A DNA stretch of 64,000 nt, taken from Agrostemma githago. Lineage: Eukaryota > Streptophyta > Magnoliopsida > Caryophyllales > Caryophyllaceae. The stretch is from contig OY288256.1 in NCBI GenBank assembly GCA_958450325.1, forward strand, positions 46,890,953-46,954,952. Reading direction: 5' to 3'. Of this stretch, positions 20,866-31,735 are shown in pieces (within the stretch, counting starts at the first letter, position 1; every line of letters starts with the position of its first letter). The position numbers were made by a program, and so were the translations under genes. The notes beneath the pieces are model-generated. The model worked only from the letters and a program-made list of their open reading frames with translations. It did no database searches and was not told the origin of the DNA.

Positions 20866-21033
20866 CAATTCGAATAAAGTAACCAAGTATCGTGTTGGAT
20901 TCAACCCGATTCGAATAAAGTGACCAAGTATCGTGTCGGATTCAACCCGTTCCAATAAAGTGACCAAGTATCGTGTCGGATTCAACCCGTTCCAATAAAG
21001 TGACCAAGTATCGTGTCGGATTCAGATTCAAAT
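20866..21033. repeat. 40-bp tandem repeat, four copies
   Basis: Units AATAAAGTGACCAAGTATCG plus TGTCGGATTCAACCCGTTCC recur at 20873, 20914, 20954 and 20994. The first unit is 41 bp and slightly diverged; the later units are near identical. It lies about 500 bp downstream of the PUX4-like gene's stop. Confidence 0.92.
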
Positions 21034-21507
21034 AGGATTATACGGAGTAGTAGGTTTTGATGAATACCGTATGTTCGGACGAATAACATATATTCACGGT
21101 TTACGGAAAAGTGAAGATAAGCTATAAATATACTAAAAACAATCAGAAAAGTAGGTAAAAATGAGGAATTAAAAAAAATGCATGTACCAAGAATCTAAAA
21201 TATCGTTTCTGGAGTAGCTCTTGAGGATTAAAATATGAATTCGTCGCTCTAAAAAGATGTTAACTTTACTTTCGGAGTATTTAGAACAAGAGGTGTTCAC
21301 TGAAGGGGCAACCCATCGAACCCCCGGGTGAAAGACATGAAATGCATAGACAATAATGTAGAACTACGGTCATTATAAACATTTAATGTCATAATATTTC
21401 CAAAAAAAAAACTTCCAACAAATCTCTCAATTGGATGATTAAGCACTTCAGCTTAGGTTATAGAAAAGCATTCAAAACTCCCCATATTGCATAAAACATT
21501 ACATTAC
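21034..21507 (-). other. Downstream flank and probable 3' UTR of the PUX4-like gene
   Basis: AT-rich sequence. The part next to the stop codon at 21508 (minus strand reading AATGTTTTATGCAATATGGG) is expected to hold the 3' UTR. No clear poly(A) signal could be chosen. Confidence 0.4.
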
Positions 21508-24500
21508 CTATAGTTTCTGGATCACGACTGAATTAGCAAGCCCGGCCTGCTCAATCGTCTGGTTAAGGTCAGTAAGAGGCTTGGGAGGAAACCCGACAGT
21601 CTGAAGCTGGTAACCCCTACTCCCGCCAGGCCTCGAAGCATCGATGAACCCACGGATGTCATTAACGGTGTGATGGTAGTTGAAGTGGGCCACCATGCGG
21701 GTCCCATCAGCCAATCGAAGCTGGATAGAAGTTGAAGGCTGGTTCTGATCCACGATCAGGCCGGAAGTAGGAGGCAGGGCCGAGTTCATAGGAGTAGCAT
21801 CGGTTTGCTCGAGGCCAGTGGCTGAGGTGCTGCCACCAAGTGTCCTGGCTACACCTTGGAATGCAACTGTGCGCTTTTCAGGCTCCTGCAAGTATATACA
21901 CAGTTAAGGGTTGTCGACATGCAAATGTCACTTACATCAACTGCTAAGGTGTTCAATCCTAATCCTGTCAACATCATATGCCCTCCTCTTGACTCCCTTT
22001 CCAATAAAAAGGGATGTTGACATGATTTACAATCTAGGTACAATCATAGTTGACTAGTTGCGGTTATACCGGTCTTCATTCGGCTGTTGTGGATGGATTG
22101 CGTTAATTCTTGGTGATTTGTTGGGCGATATCTCGTATCAGTAGGGTGAAAATCTGATACAACTCGGCCAAGATTTGGAATCATGGTTTAAAAGACTGAA
22201 CAAACTAAGTAGGACTCGGCCCACATATGTACATATACCTAGTGTCGGATTCGATACGACAACTTTTCAAGACAAGTAATCTGACTTAAAATGGGGGTGC
22301 AGATGTCAGGACACGTGTTCGGAACAAAAATAGCCTTGGGCGTCTTAAATATTTGAGAAATGTTCTGAGTTGTATATGCCGTGAACAGATTTGACACCCA
22401 TATCCTCAAGTGTTGTGTCAAGCACACAGATGGTCATTCAAAAATAATGAGTCTTGATTAATTTAGCGTGCAGTCACTCTGTTCAAATAAAGGGACGACA
22501 AGAATACTGAATCTCAAAGGTCGTCCATATACACACAGCACATATCCACCCCAATAAAGACCGAAAAGAACGATGTGGTATTTAGCAATCAATTACTTTA
22601 AAGGTCCGTTTGGATAGAGGGAAAGGAGGAAGCAAATTCCGTTGTTTGTTTGGTTAGGAAAATGGGGGTGAAGGGATTTGGAGGGATCCCTCCAGTTCCC
22701 TCCTCAAAGACAAATCATTTCCCCATCTAAAGAGGCAAGATTTGGAGGGAAACTCCATGTCTTCTCTTCAAGGGAGGGGAGGGAAAGGTAACCGTTGTTT
22801 GGATAACAAAATGAGGGTGGAGGGATCCCTCCATTTCTCTCCTCAAAGGCAAATCATTTTCCGACCTCAATAGACAAGATTTGGAGGGAAAACTCCATGT
22901 CTTCCCTTTCCCTCCTTCCCCCTCGCCTCCCTTTCTCTCTCCTTTTCTTATCCAAACACACCCTTAATTTTAAAGTTAGGATGAGTACTCACAGGACAGT
23001 TCTCATCCTTCCGAATGAGATTGACATGCACTTGTGTCCTCCTATCTTCAGGTTCCAGCTCTCTTGGACATTCTGATTTTCGAATACTCTGCATTAATTC
23101 ACATTAATTCACAACACAGCACATAAATGAAGCATCGAAGAATTAAACAAATTCCAATAATTTGTCGTATTCTATGTCGCATTAATTCCGAGTACGCGAT
23201 GCTATACCTCTAAAAAAGGTGCATTCTCAGGGTCATCTAGGCTCCTGATTGGACCGTCATTAATAGTGAAACCATTGCGCCAGAAAATAATGTTGTGGAC
23301 AACAGACTCAGGCGGCTGCTGAGAAGCTGCAGGAGGTATTGCCTCCCCGGTAAGCGTTCTGCCAGTACCAGTAAAACTTCTAGAGCTTGAAGGGCGGAGA
23401 TTGTCAAGAGGTCCTTCAACAGCACCTAGCTCCCTTGCTTGGTTGAAAATCTCGTCCACATCATTGCCTTTCGGGGGACCTTGGACCAACATTCCACTGC
23501 AAACAAACATTTTGAAGTATTAGCACACATCCTAAAACCAACCGGTATTACATACCGGCCTCCATGGATTTAATCTAGGATATCATATTATAAACTGCTT
23601 TTTGAAAGATTTCGAAGTCATACACATGAAAATATGAAATGATTTTTGGAAACCATTACCGCCTCCAAAAACTGGTCTCTTACATGGACTTTTCATACTA
23701 CCATCTACCCCCTAAGTAACACTTGCAAATACGGGAAGAAAACACCGCTGTAATTTTTTGTCAAAGGCAGACAGATAACGTTATTTCACCTCACCCTTAA
23801 CTCTTTGATATAATCTCCAAGGAAATATGGATGAAATAAATGAGATGGAGGGAGTATTTAACGATCTTTTAGTGGATGAAGGGGTCAAACAAAAGGTTGA
23901 CCATTTCCTCTGCTTAACCAAATTCGGTGTTTTTACGGATTGGGTGAGCGGGTTTTGGGACTTGTAGAGGGGTTTCCACGGTGGGTGGTGGAGGTTTGGG
24001 TTAGGCTTTGTATGCTTCAATGGGACGAGAGTGGTGGTCGTGGTTGGCCTCCAGGCTACAACGACACTCTACGACAGGGATATTGATGGGTTGGTTGGTG
24101 GTGGTGATTTTTGGTGGGGGTGGTAATAATTGATGGTGGATGTAAGTGATGATTGTTAAAATTAAAAGGCGGTGGACAGTGATGTGTCTTATTCCATTTC
24201 CCTTAAAGTAAATCAAGCACACGAGGAATTTTGGGGGGAATTAATTTCCTTCCCCTTGTATTCCTTTCCCGATTCCATTCCCTTACCCATGTGTGTGCCA
24301 ATCGCCCCCTAAAGGTTATAAGTAGGTCTCTAAATACTAGTCTAGATTCTAGACTAAATTTTTGCCATTGGATAAGAAACGGTTACAAAACATTGCTTTT
24401 TTGAACATGATTTCAGGCTAGCTAACTCTCTTAACCGTACGCAAAAGAACCCTCAATTGGATGCTCAAATGCACAACAACATCTGATGGAGCTGAAGAAG

Positions 24501-27070
24501 AGGGGGGTGTCCACTCGACAGTCAACATCAGGATTAACAAGTCAATTATATATCTATCCACCTCATATATATCAATTGATGTTAAGTAACTCCTTTGAAG
24601 ATCGCCTAACATATACTCTGTAGTAAATAACAATGCTAAGCTCGCCGCCTCCATGACAACCACCCATTCGCCTGTTTGGCAACACCCATAGTTTGAACTT
24701 TACAAATCGACTAGAATTCCTTGAAATCAACTAGATAAAGAAACTTTCACGGGGTATTGTTAACAATACAGTAGGCAGCTAGGTGTGCAACATTGACTTA
24801 AAGCAACACAGAGAACCAAGATATCAAAACACTTTACTTTTATTTGCTTGTCTGGGATTCTAAGAAGCACGGGAAAAGAGAAAGGTAACCAAAAAATAGT
24901 CTATTTTCATTTCCCTGCAAATTCGCATTGCTATATTTTATTCAAAAGAGAACAGTAGCATATCCTTAATTTTAAAACATGTGCCTTGGTGCACCTTGTG
25001 CCTCTTGAAACTAATAGCATATCTCAGAATAGCTAAATATTTCGATTAGTAATGTCTTAAAGATAGTAACAGCACAATCAATATTCCAGAACAACACTTA
25101 CTAGCAAACTAAACGAGCATTTAAGAGACCAGCTCTAAATAGCTAAGACTTCCCACATGAATTTGGCCTCAGTCACTATCCCAGTGATCAGTTAAGCTTT
25201 AAACCATGAATGTACAAAGCCCTGGCTTGTCACTATAATAGCCATCAAATTTATTGTTCCCTTCATCACATTCCAGTTCTCAGGAAAAACCATTTTCCTT
25301 ACTACTAAAGCAGTTACACTAGTGTGGGATTAATATCATAATTTCCATGGGAAGCTTACCAAAAAGAGACAAGGTCGATTCTTACTATCTTCAAAGCTTT
25401 AGCAGTAATGAACTAACCCAAAATCAGAGAATTCTGGTTTTGGTAGAGGGTCTACGTTTTAGCACTGAGGCACTTAGGGAATAAAAAGGGAGTTAACATT
25501 GCTTTAAGTGTCAAAAGTTAATCTTTTATTTTAAGGGAGTATATTATATCACAAATCATGCAAACAGAACAAAGATTATAGCAGGAAACAAAAAGATGCG
25601 AATCATAAACTTCACATCAAGAATGAAAAATAGGAAAGTGAATACCGCAGAAAACCAATCCTACCTATGTCGCTATGAGTTTACATCACTACTAATCAGA
25701 AGGTAAATCTTCATACTGAATTTGTAAAACCACATCTGAAACTAACACAGCCAATTTACTCAAAGTAACGATTTCAAAACCCAAGCAACAACCAATTCAA
25801 AAGGCATGGGCATCTCAGAAAATTGATAAAGCGTGAAAACCCAAGCAACAAAAACATTTCAAACACGGTCATTGAAGATGCAGGTAACCTAGAATAAACC
25901 ACAAATTTAAACAAGTTGAGCAAAATGCATTCCTAAAACACGTGGACGACAAAAGCAATATTACCAATTTATTTTGGTGCCTCGAGGACTCCTAAAAATT
26001 GTGGAGTAAGGGGGTTAGACATACAAAGTAAAACATCAATTTTGACAACGAAAATCACCAATGGACAAAGAACCAATCAACAAAACAATCATCATTCAAA
26101 CCAGTAAACAAACTTCAATTTAACAAAACAAGCAACAAATACCCACAAATTAACTAAAGATCACATCTTTACCCAAACAAAAGCTAACCCGCAATCAAAA
26201 TTAACCAAACGGTAGTAACAAAACACTAAAACAGTACAAATAGGGATGAAGAAACTATCAAACTACAATTTTTGACAGGAAAAAACACCGATTCCACACA
26301 AAAGAACATATAAACCAAACAATCATCTCTCAAAACAGTAAACAAACTTCAATTGAGCAACACAAACAAATACCTATAAAGTAACCTAAAGATCATATCT
26401 TCACATAAATAAAACCAATCCACACTAAAACGTCAAATGAGCAAAATAAAAGCAGTGAAGCGGCATACATAGTGATTTAGAAACAATTGAGCTTCAATTT
26501 TGACCACAAAAACAACCCAATTCGCACAAAAGAACCAACTAACCAAACAATCATTTACAAAACAGTAAGCAAACTTCAATCAAACTCATCAAATACACAC
26601 ATCAATCACATCCTTACACAAACAAACACCAGCCCACATACCAAAGACGATCAATGATCAAAATTAACTAAAAGGGTAGTAGTGAAACGGTATAAATAGT
26701 GATGAAGAAACAATAGGGCTTCAATTTTGACCTAAATATCACCCAATTCACTCAAAGAACCAAACAATAGCAAAGTTTAATTAGATAAGAAATACCCACA
26801 AATCAGCCTAAAGATCACATCTTTACCCAAACAAAACCAACCCACAAACTAGAAACGATAGATGATCAAAAATAATGAAGGGGGAGCGGTAAAAATGGGG
26901 ACAAAATGCAACCTTTTCTCACCACCAGCGTAGTATTCTTGAGGAGCACCATCTGAGTCACTGTCCGAGTCATGACCCGAATGACGATTCAAGTCGGCGA
27001 GGGTTCGAATCCCACCAGCGGGTCTACCACTGCTGCTCGATCTCGCGGGTTTCTTGTCCTTGGAAGCCAT
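21508..27070 (-). CDS. PUX4: SEP-UBX protein, PUX4/p47 type (CDC48 adaptor)
   Basis: The coding exons on minus are 27070-26913, 23496-23208, 23088-22993 and 21885-21508, all with GT-AG introns and matching phase, giving 306 residues. The N-terminus MASKDKKPARSSSSGRP leads into GGIRTLADLNR and a DSDSDSDG acidic run, then EYYAGGEKSGMLVQ, hallmarks of plant PUX3/PUX4 and p47. The SEP domain covers about residues 120-181 (IIFWRNGFTINDGPIRSLDD to VHVNLIRKDE). The UBX domain covers about 230-306 (IQLRLADGTRMVAHFNYHHT, with the GFPPKPL loop). The family binds the N-domain of the AAA ATPase CDC48/p97 through UBX and regulates membrane fusion and ubiquitin-dependent processes. No N-terminal UBA domain is seen. 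The reading frame is intact, so this looks like a functional host gene. Intron 1 is 3.4 kb with an internal tandem repeat; intron 3 holds a MITE. Confidence 0.96.
22602..22964. mobile_element. Tourist/PIF-Harbinger-like MITE in intron 3 of the PUX4-like gene
   Basis: The ends AGGTCCGTTTGGATA and TATCCAAACACACCCT are inverted repeats, flanked by TAA on each side (22599-22601, 22965-22967), a 3-bp site of the PIF/Harbinger type. The inside is a diverged direct duplication of about 130 bp (GAGGGATCCCTCCA at 22679 and again near 22811). It ends 28 bp from the intron 3 donor at 22992. Confidence 0.72.
23497..26036 (-). other. Intron 1 of the PUX4-like gene, distal part
   Basis: Large intron with no recognised gene. 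Traces of small elements include GATGGAGGGAGTA near 23838 (Stowaway-like end) and a C/T-rich patch at 24240-24310 resembling MITE termini. Neither has a recoverable partner end. The rest is AT-rich single-copy-looking DNA. Confidence 0.5.
26037..26912. repeat. ~228-bp tandem repeat in PUX4-like intron 1, about 3.8 copies
   Basis: The motif CAATTTTTGAC/CAATTTTGACC recurs at 26037, 26266, 26495 and 26722, i.e. every 227-229 bp. Each unit continues with AAAGAACCAA, AAACAATCAT, CAAACTTCAAT, AAATACCCACAAA and AAAGATCACATCTTTACCC blocks. Units are diverged, so the array is old. The last, incomplete unit runs to within a few bases of the exon 1 donor. Confidence 0.82.
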
Positions 27071-27540
27071 TGATGATATTTTGATGGGAGTAAATTATTA
27101 ATCGAAAAAGTACAAGTCTGATCTTTTCAAAAGAGTAATTGGTTTATTATTATTTTAATCATTTTTTTTTACTGTTTTAGACTATGTTTATCCACATATC
27201 CATCATTTTTTCTCAAACTCGGCCACCTAAGCTTTCCACCCACTTTTTATTCTTCAGACTCCGACTCAGACTCACTACAAAACTACACTTTATCCACAGA
27301 CTCATCTCAGATTTTCTCCCCTCAAATACCTTATTTTATATTATTTTTTATTCATCTCACATCAACTTTTTACGTACCTTATTTTATTTTTTTATTTATA
27401 TCATCTCACCTCAACTTTCTACCTAACTTATTTTATTTTTTTATTTACCTCGATATCTACGTATATTTTATAACTCGATTAATTACTCGAATAATTACAA
27501 TTAAATAATTAATTGTTAAATAAATCTTGTGACATACGAA
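27071..27540. other. Upstream flank of the PUX4-like gene, AT-rich with a short tandem repeat
   Basis: The leader and promoter of the minus-strand gene should lie at about 27071-27200; no firm TATA box is assigned. From about 27329 to 27450 a ~53-bp imperfect unit (CCTTATTTTATTTTTTTATT plus CATCTCACCTCAACTTT) is repeated two to three times. Confidence 0.5.
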
Positions 27541-28240
27541 TAAATTTATTTCCATGTGGTCATTATTAAAAGTGGCAATCGGGCGGGTGGGTCGAGTTCG
27601 GGTTGGGTTGTCGATAAACCTGGCAAACAAGTCAACCGGGTCGGGTTTGGGTTGGGTGAGTTTCGCTTTGACTTTGGGTCGGGCCAGATCATTTCGGGTT
27701 TGCTATTTTCATCTTTTTAGGGATATCGACTCGTTTTTTATAATAATAGTCGGGTCAATTTCGGGTTTACTCGGGTCAATTCAGGTTACGAGTCCACCTA
27801 GAATCTTTAGTTTGGATATCAGATCGGAATCGAGTTGGCTTATTAAGGTTGGGTCATTTCAGGTCGAGTCAGTTTTGTCATGTCTAGTTGTCGGGTCTGG
27901 GTCAGATGCGGATCACTTCCGGGTCGGATCGTTGGTTCGGGTCGGTTTGGTCATGTTCAGGTCGAGCTGGATTTTGTTTGGTATGGTCGGGAATAACTAT
28001 CAATTCATTATTCGTTTTTATTACTACGTGCAGTATTATTTATCATTTATTATACGAATTTGCTTTTTTTCATCTATACAACTATATTATCTAATACAAA
28101 TTATTTTGATCATGTTCTTTTATAATGAAGTGAAATGAGCTAAAGTAAAATAAGTTGAATTGAACTGAGACAAATTGAACTAAAGTAGCCTGAAATACAG
28201 AAATAATAATAACAAGTTTACTAGTTACAAAAAAATTACT
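27541..28240. repeat. Degenerate GGGTCGGGTTnGGGT low-complexity region
   Basis: From about 27575 to 27980 the sequence is dominated by GGGTCGGGT, TTCGGGTT and GGGTCA motifs, after which it becomes AT-rich. The long open frame across it is a product of the motif. No element ends were found. Confidence 0.6.
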
Positions 28241-28427
28241 CCGTATTAATTATTATTGTAACAACAAATAATAATGTTAATTATTGTATCAAAAATATTA
28301 ATTATTATTATTATTATTATTATTATAATATTAATTTTAATAAAATATTATTAATAAAAATATTTTATAATAATAATAATATTTATAACAATAACAATAA
28401 CAATAGTAATAATAGTACTCCGTAATA

Positions 28428-28466
<39 letters not shown>

Positions 28467-28650
28467 TATTAATTATTAATTATTAATAATATTATAATAA
28501 TACTAATATTAATATTAATAATCAATATAAATAATTAATAGTAATAATATTAATAACAATAAAAACAATATTAATTGTTATTATTATATTAATATTAATT
28601 TTTATAAAAAAGTCATTAATTTTAATATTTAATAAATAATAATAATAATA

Positions 28651-28712
<62 letters not shown>

Positions 28713-28760
28713 CAACAACAACAACTTATTTGAACTGAACTGAACTGAACTGAACTGAAT
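28241..28760. repeat. Long (AAT)n/(ATT)n microsatellite block with (GAACT)n end
   Basis: Nearly continuous AAT/ATT and related trinucleotides, with the purest run at about 28640-28708, then ACA repeats and five GAACT units near 28734-28759. Confidence 0.95.
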
Positions 28761-29243
28761 GAACGAGTCTGAGGTTGAGTCTTTGAAATCCAAGACTCAA
28801 CTTCAGACTTATCTGAGTCTCAGACCGTCTCAACCACTTTAACCAGGTATGAGTCTCACACTCAAAGAATCTGAGACTCAGACTTTTGTTCAGACTCAAC
28901 TTCAGACCCCCTTTAATCTTTCATCCGTCTGAGCCTCAGACTCGTACCAACCACATTATCCAGGTATAAGTCTCAGACTCAACAAATCTGAGTCTCAGAC
29001 TCTTACTCGGACTCCCTTTAAACTTAGCCTTAGGCTTGAGTTGTGGACTTCTTAAAGTCATGGGCCATCGCATTTTATTTTTCCATCTTCTTACCCAAAT
29101 TGTAATGAGCACCTCTTCTACAGGACGATCGACGGACATATAATTCATCCGTTCCTTTTGAATATTTACATTTACTTTATACACGTAAATCAATGTACGT
29201 TTTCCTTATCCATATTTTTAGAAATTATAACAATTTGTTATTC
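28761..29243. repeat. Degenerate GAGTCTCAGACT repeats and flank
   Basis: From 28765 to about 29010 the motifs GAGTCTCAGACTC and CAGACTCAACTTCAGAC recur irregularly on both strands. 29030-29243 is plain sequence with no feature recognised. The last five bases at 29244-29248 are the LARD target site. Confidence 0.6.
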
Positions 29244-29670
29244 ATAATTGTAGACACTCACATTTTGACCGCTAGGTATCTATAGCAGTTCCCAAAAAAC
29301 ATCCGATGATGATCGGACGTAAACATAGCTTAATACGCTCGATTTCGGACTCGGAATCAATAGTAATTGGCACGAGCTTTTAGCGGAGTAAAAATCTCAC
29401 CAAACCGACCTCAAATTCAGGCCCAGTGGGTCGTTTCCAGTCAAATGAGACTAATTTGGGTCAAAATCGAGACCAAGGGCAAAACCGTCTTTTAGCGACC
29501 GAGTCAAACCCCGGTCAAAGACATTCCCGAGCCAAAAATATCTGTCACGCGACATTCGAGAATCCGATTCGAAGTCATATTCCTTACAAAAATCAGCTAC
29601 AAAAAACATTAAACAATTCCATAAGAGATAAAAATCGATCTCCAAAAGGAGACTTCTACCCGGCTCAGAC

Positions 29671-29778
29671 CCACTCGATCGAGTGGACCGACCACTCGGT
29701 CGAGTGAGCCCATAAAACACGCCAAATCCAGCGTTAGATTAGGCACTCGATCGAGTGTTGTGCACTACTCGATCGAGT
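29671..29778. promoter_or_regulatory. Palindrome cluster upstream of the LTR TATA box
   Basis: Four sites lie here: CCACTCGATCGAGTGG (29671-29686), CCACTCGGTCGAGTG (about 29692), CACTCGATCGAGTG (29743-29756) and ACTCGATCGAGT (29767-29778). They lie 160-265 bp upstream of the TATA box. Their identity as binding sites or hairpins is unknown. Confidence 0.75.
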
Positions 29779-29933
29779 GACCTCCTTTTCAGCCAAAAAC
29801 CGGGTGTTTCTTCCCATGCAAGTAACCTTTTCCTATCCAAAGACGGAATCCCACTTCATCCCAACCGATTGTTTTCTTCCTTTGCAAGATATCAATCTCC
29901 TATCCAAAGTCGGTGTTTCATCCTATAAATACC

Positions 29934-29940
29934 CCACCCC
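29934..29940 (+). promoter_or_regulatory. TATA box of LARD copy 1 5' LTR
   Basis: TATAAAT within CCTATAAATACCCC. The same context is kept in the 3' LTR (about 37100) and in LARD copy 2 (46422 and about 63355), supporting it as the LTR promoter core. Confidence 0.75.
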
Positions 29941-30782
29941 CGCAAAACAATTTCATACATCTATCCCATCAACAATTCACAACACAACAATTCCAATCCC
30001 GATATACGCAAGTTACAACCCGGAATTCCAGCAATACTAGGCATGTTATATTCCGATCTTTCCTCTAGAAACCCTATAGGATTCCCAACCATTCACAACC
30101 CGAAATTCTAGGCAATTTTAGGAAAACCATATACAAAACTGAGAGCAAAACTCGTCAAATCCCCTCCCTAACCATACACACCATAACTCACCTATATACA
30201 TCTTAACGCTCCCGCGCCTAGGCCGCTACTACGAGTCTGTTTTCAAGATAATTAAGCATGTAGGTTGAGGGTGTTGCAAAATCCCGATTTCTCCCTTTTC
30301 TTCTCTTTCTCTCGTTCGTCCATCTTTTTATACGGGTCGTCGTCACGTTCTTTTTATTTCTTTTCTCGTTCCTAATATCGATATTATCGTACTATTTTCA
30401 ACAAAGCGTCGTCCCTAAGGATTCAATATTGACTCTATAGTCGAATATCGGATCTAAAAGGAATCCATCAACAACCTTTTTTTAAGCATAATCTCGTTGA
30501 TGCCGAAATAATCGTCACATGGTCCTAGAAAGACTAATACGATATTACAACGCTGAGGGATTTATTTTGATTCAAAATAATTTCTAAAAACATCTTTTAT
30601 TTTCTAACAATCACTCTAAATATTGGATATCGATTTCGTAGTCGAACATTCAATTTTTACGAGCCTTGAAAATTTCAAGTCGGGTATAAATTGTGCCATA
30701 TTTTTACACGACTTAGCGAAATTATCGTTTTTCAAAAATTAAAAGCAATTTCGAGATCAATACTGAAATTGCGAATCGAGGC

Positions 30783-30910
30783 ACCACTCGAACAGGGGGC
30801 ACTCGATCGAGTGCCATAGCCACTCGATCGAGTGACACCCCAAAAAACTGGCAGAAACTTTTTTCAAGGGACACTCGACCGAGTCCCTCCATGACTCGGC
30901 CGAGTAGCCC
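30783..30910. promoter_or_regulatory. Second palindrome cluster in LARD copy 1 5' LTR
   Basis: GGCACTCGATCGAGTGCC (30798-30815, 18-bp perfect palindrome) and CCACTCGATCGAGTG (about 30820) are followed by CACTCGACCGAGT and GACTCGGCCGAGT further down. The cluster lies about 850 bp downstream of the TATA box and so probably within the transcribed part of the LTR. Confidence 0.7.
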
Positions 30911-31717
30911 CATTTACGCCTAAACAAACGCGTCTTACACGCTACAAGTCTCGACAAACCTTTTTCAAATGATTTCGGTCAACAGGTGTCAAGTCTATCA
31001 CGTGAATCTAGTCCTTTCAAAGCCGCATTATTTCATGCTTACATCTTCTAACTCGTTCTATTTGTTATTATCGCAATTGTTGTATCGTTTGTTGCATTGT
31101 ATTCCCGGTGGTATGCCGCTCGTATATTGTAACCTGTTCTTTCTTCCATTGTTCATTTTATTATACTAAAATGAACATCGCATGCTTAAACAACTTTGAT
31201 GTTAGTTTAGATGCATTAAACGACGTAGTTAAACATAATTCACATGTTTAATCAAAACGCTCTTTGCATATCATTCAACCTTCAAACTAACGCGCGTACA
31301 CCAAAAACGAACGATATCTTAGTAAAGGCCTCTAAGTGCGGGCGGGGTTAGGTGTTCTTTGTGAACTTCCCAATACGTACCCTCACCCCTTACTTAGAAC
31401 CGTGGTTTCCGGATGTCCGAAACCATTGGCATACGAGAGTCATTCAATACACGGTATCTGATAATGTCGGTATCATATCGGTATCGCAATGCAAAGGGAC
31501 GAACCCAATAAACTCTGAAATCGGAATGGGTCGTACTTTGTGCGCGGCCCACTACGACATAAAGTGGGTTCGAACGGGTCCGAATTCCCACAAAATTCGG
31601 TGGTGACTCCAACTTCGATTTAAATTTCAAACCGAGATCCATCTCACATTAGATTCATTCGCCGCCCCAAACCTGCGCGTGGCCGCGTCAGGGTGGACCT
31701 ATGTCATGTCCATAATT

Positions 31718-31735
31718 TGGCGACTCCGCTGGGGA
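31718..31735 (+). promoter_or_regulatory. PBS of LARD copy 1
   Basis: TGGCGACTCCGCTGGGGA begins three bases after the LTR end. It is identical, except for one base, to the PBS at 48313. It resembles the PBS I associate with Ogre-type elements (tRNA-Arg), from memory only. Confidence 0.8.

Larger units (their letters stand above)
29249..31714 (+). repeat. 5' LTR of LARD copy 1
   Basis: 2466 bp. It starts TGTAGACACTC and ends ATGTCCATA, the CA end having mutated to TA. It contains a TATA-type promoter at 29934 and two palindrome clusters (29671-29778 and about 30783-30910). Confidence 0.93.

Noticed and set aside
27554..28138. 194-codon ORF upstream of the PUX4-like gene
   Set aside because: It is produced by degenerate GGGTCGGGT repeats; no domain, no splice context.
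28241..28760. Regular repeats considered as a CRISPR array, also the 40-bp units at 20866-21033
   Set aside because: No unique spacers between repeats; plain tandem repeats or microsatellites in a plant genome.
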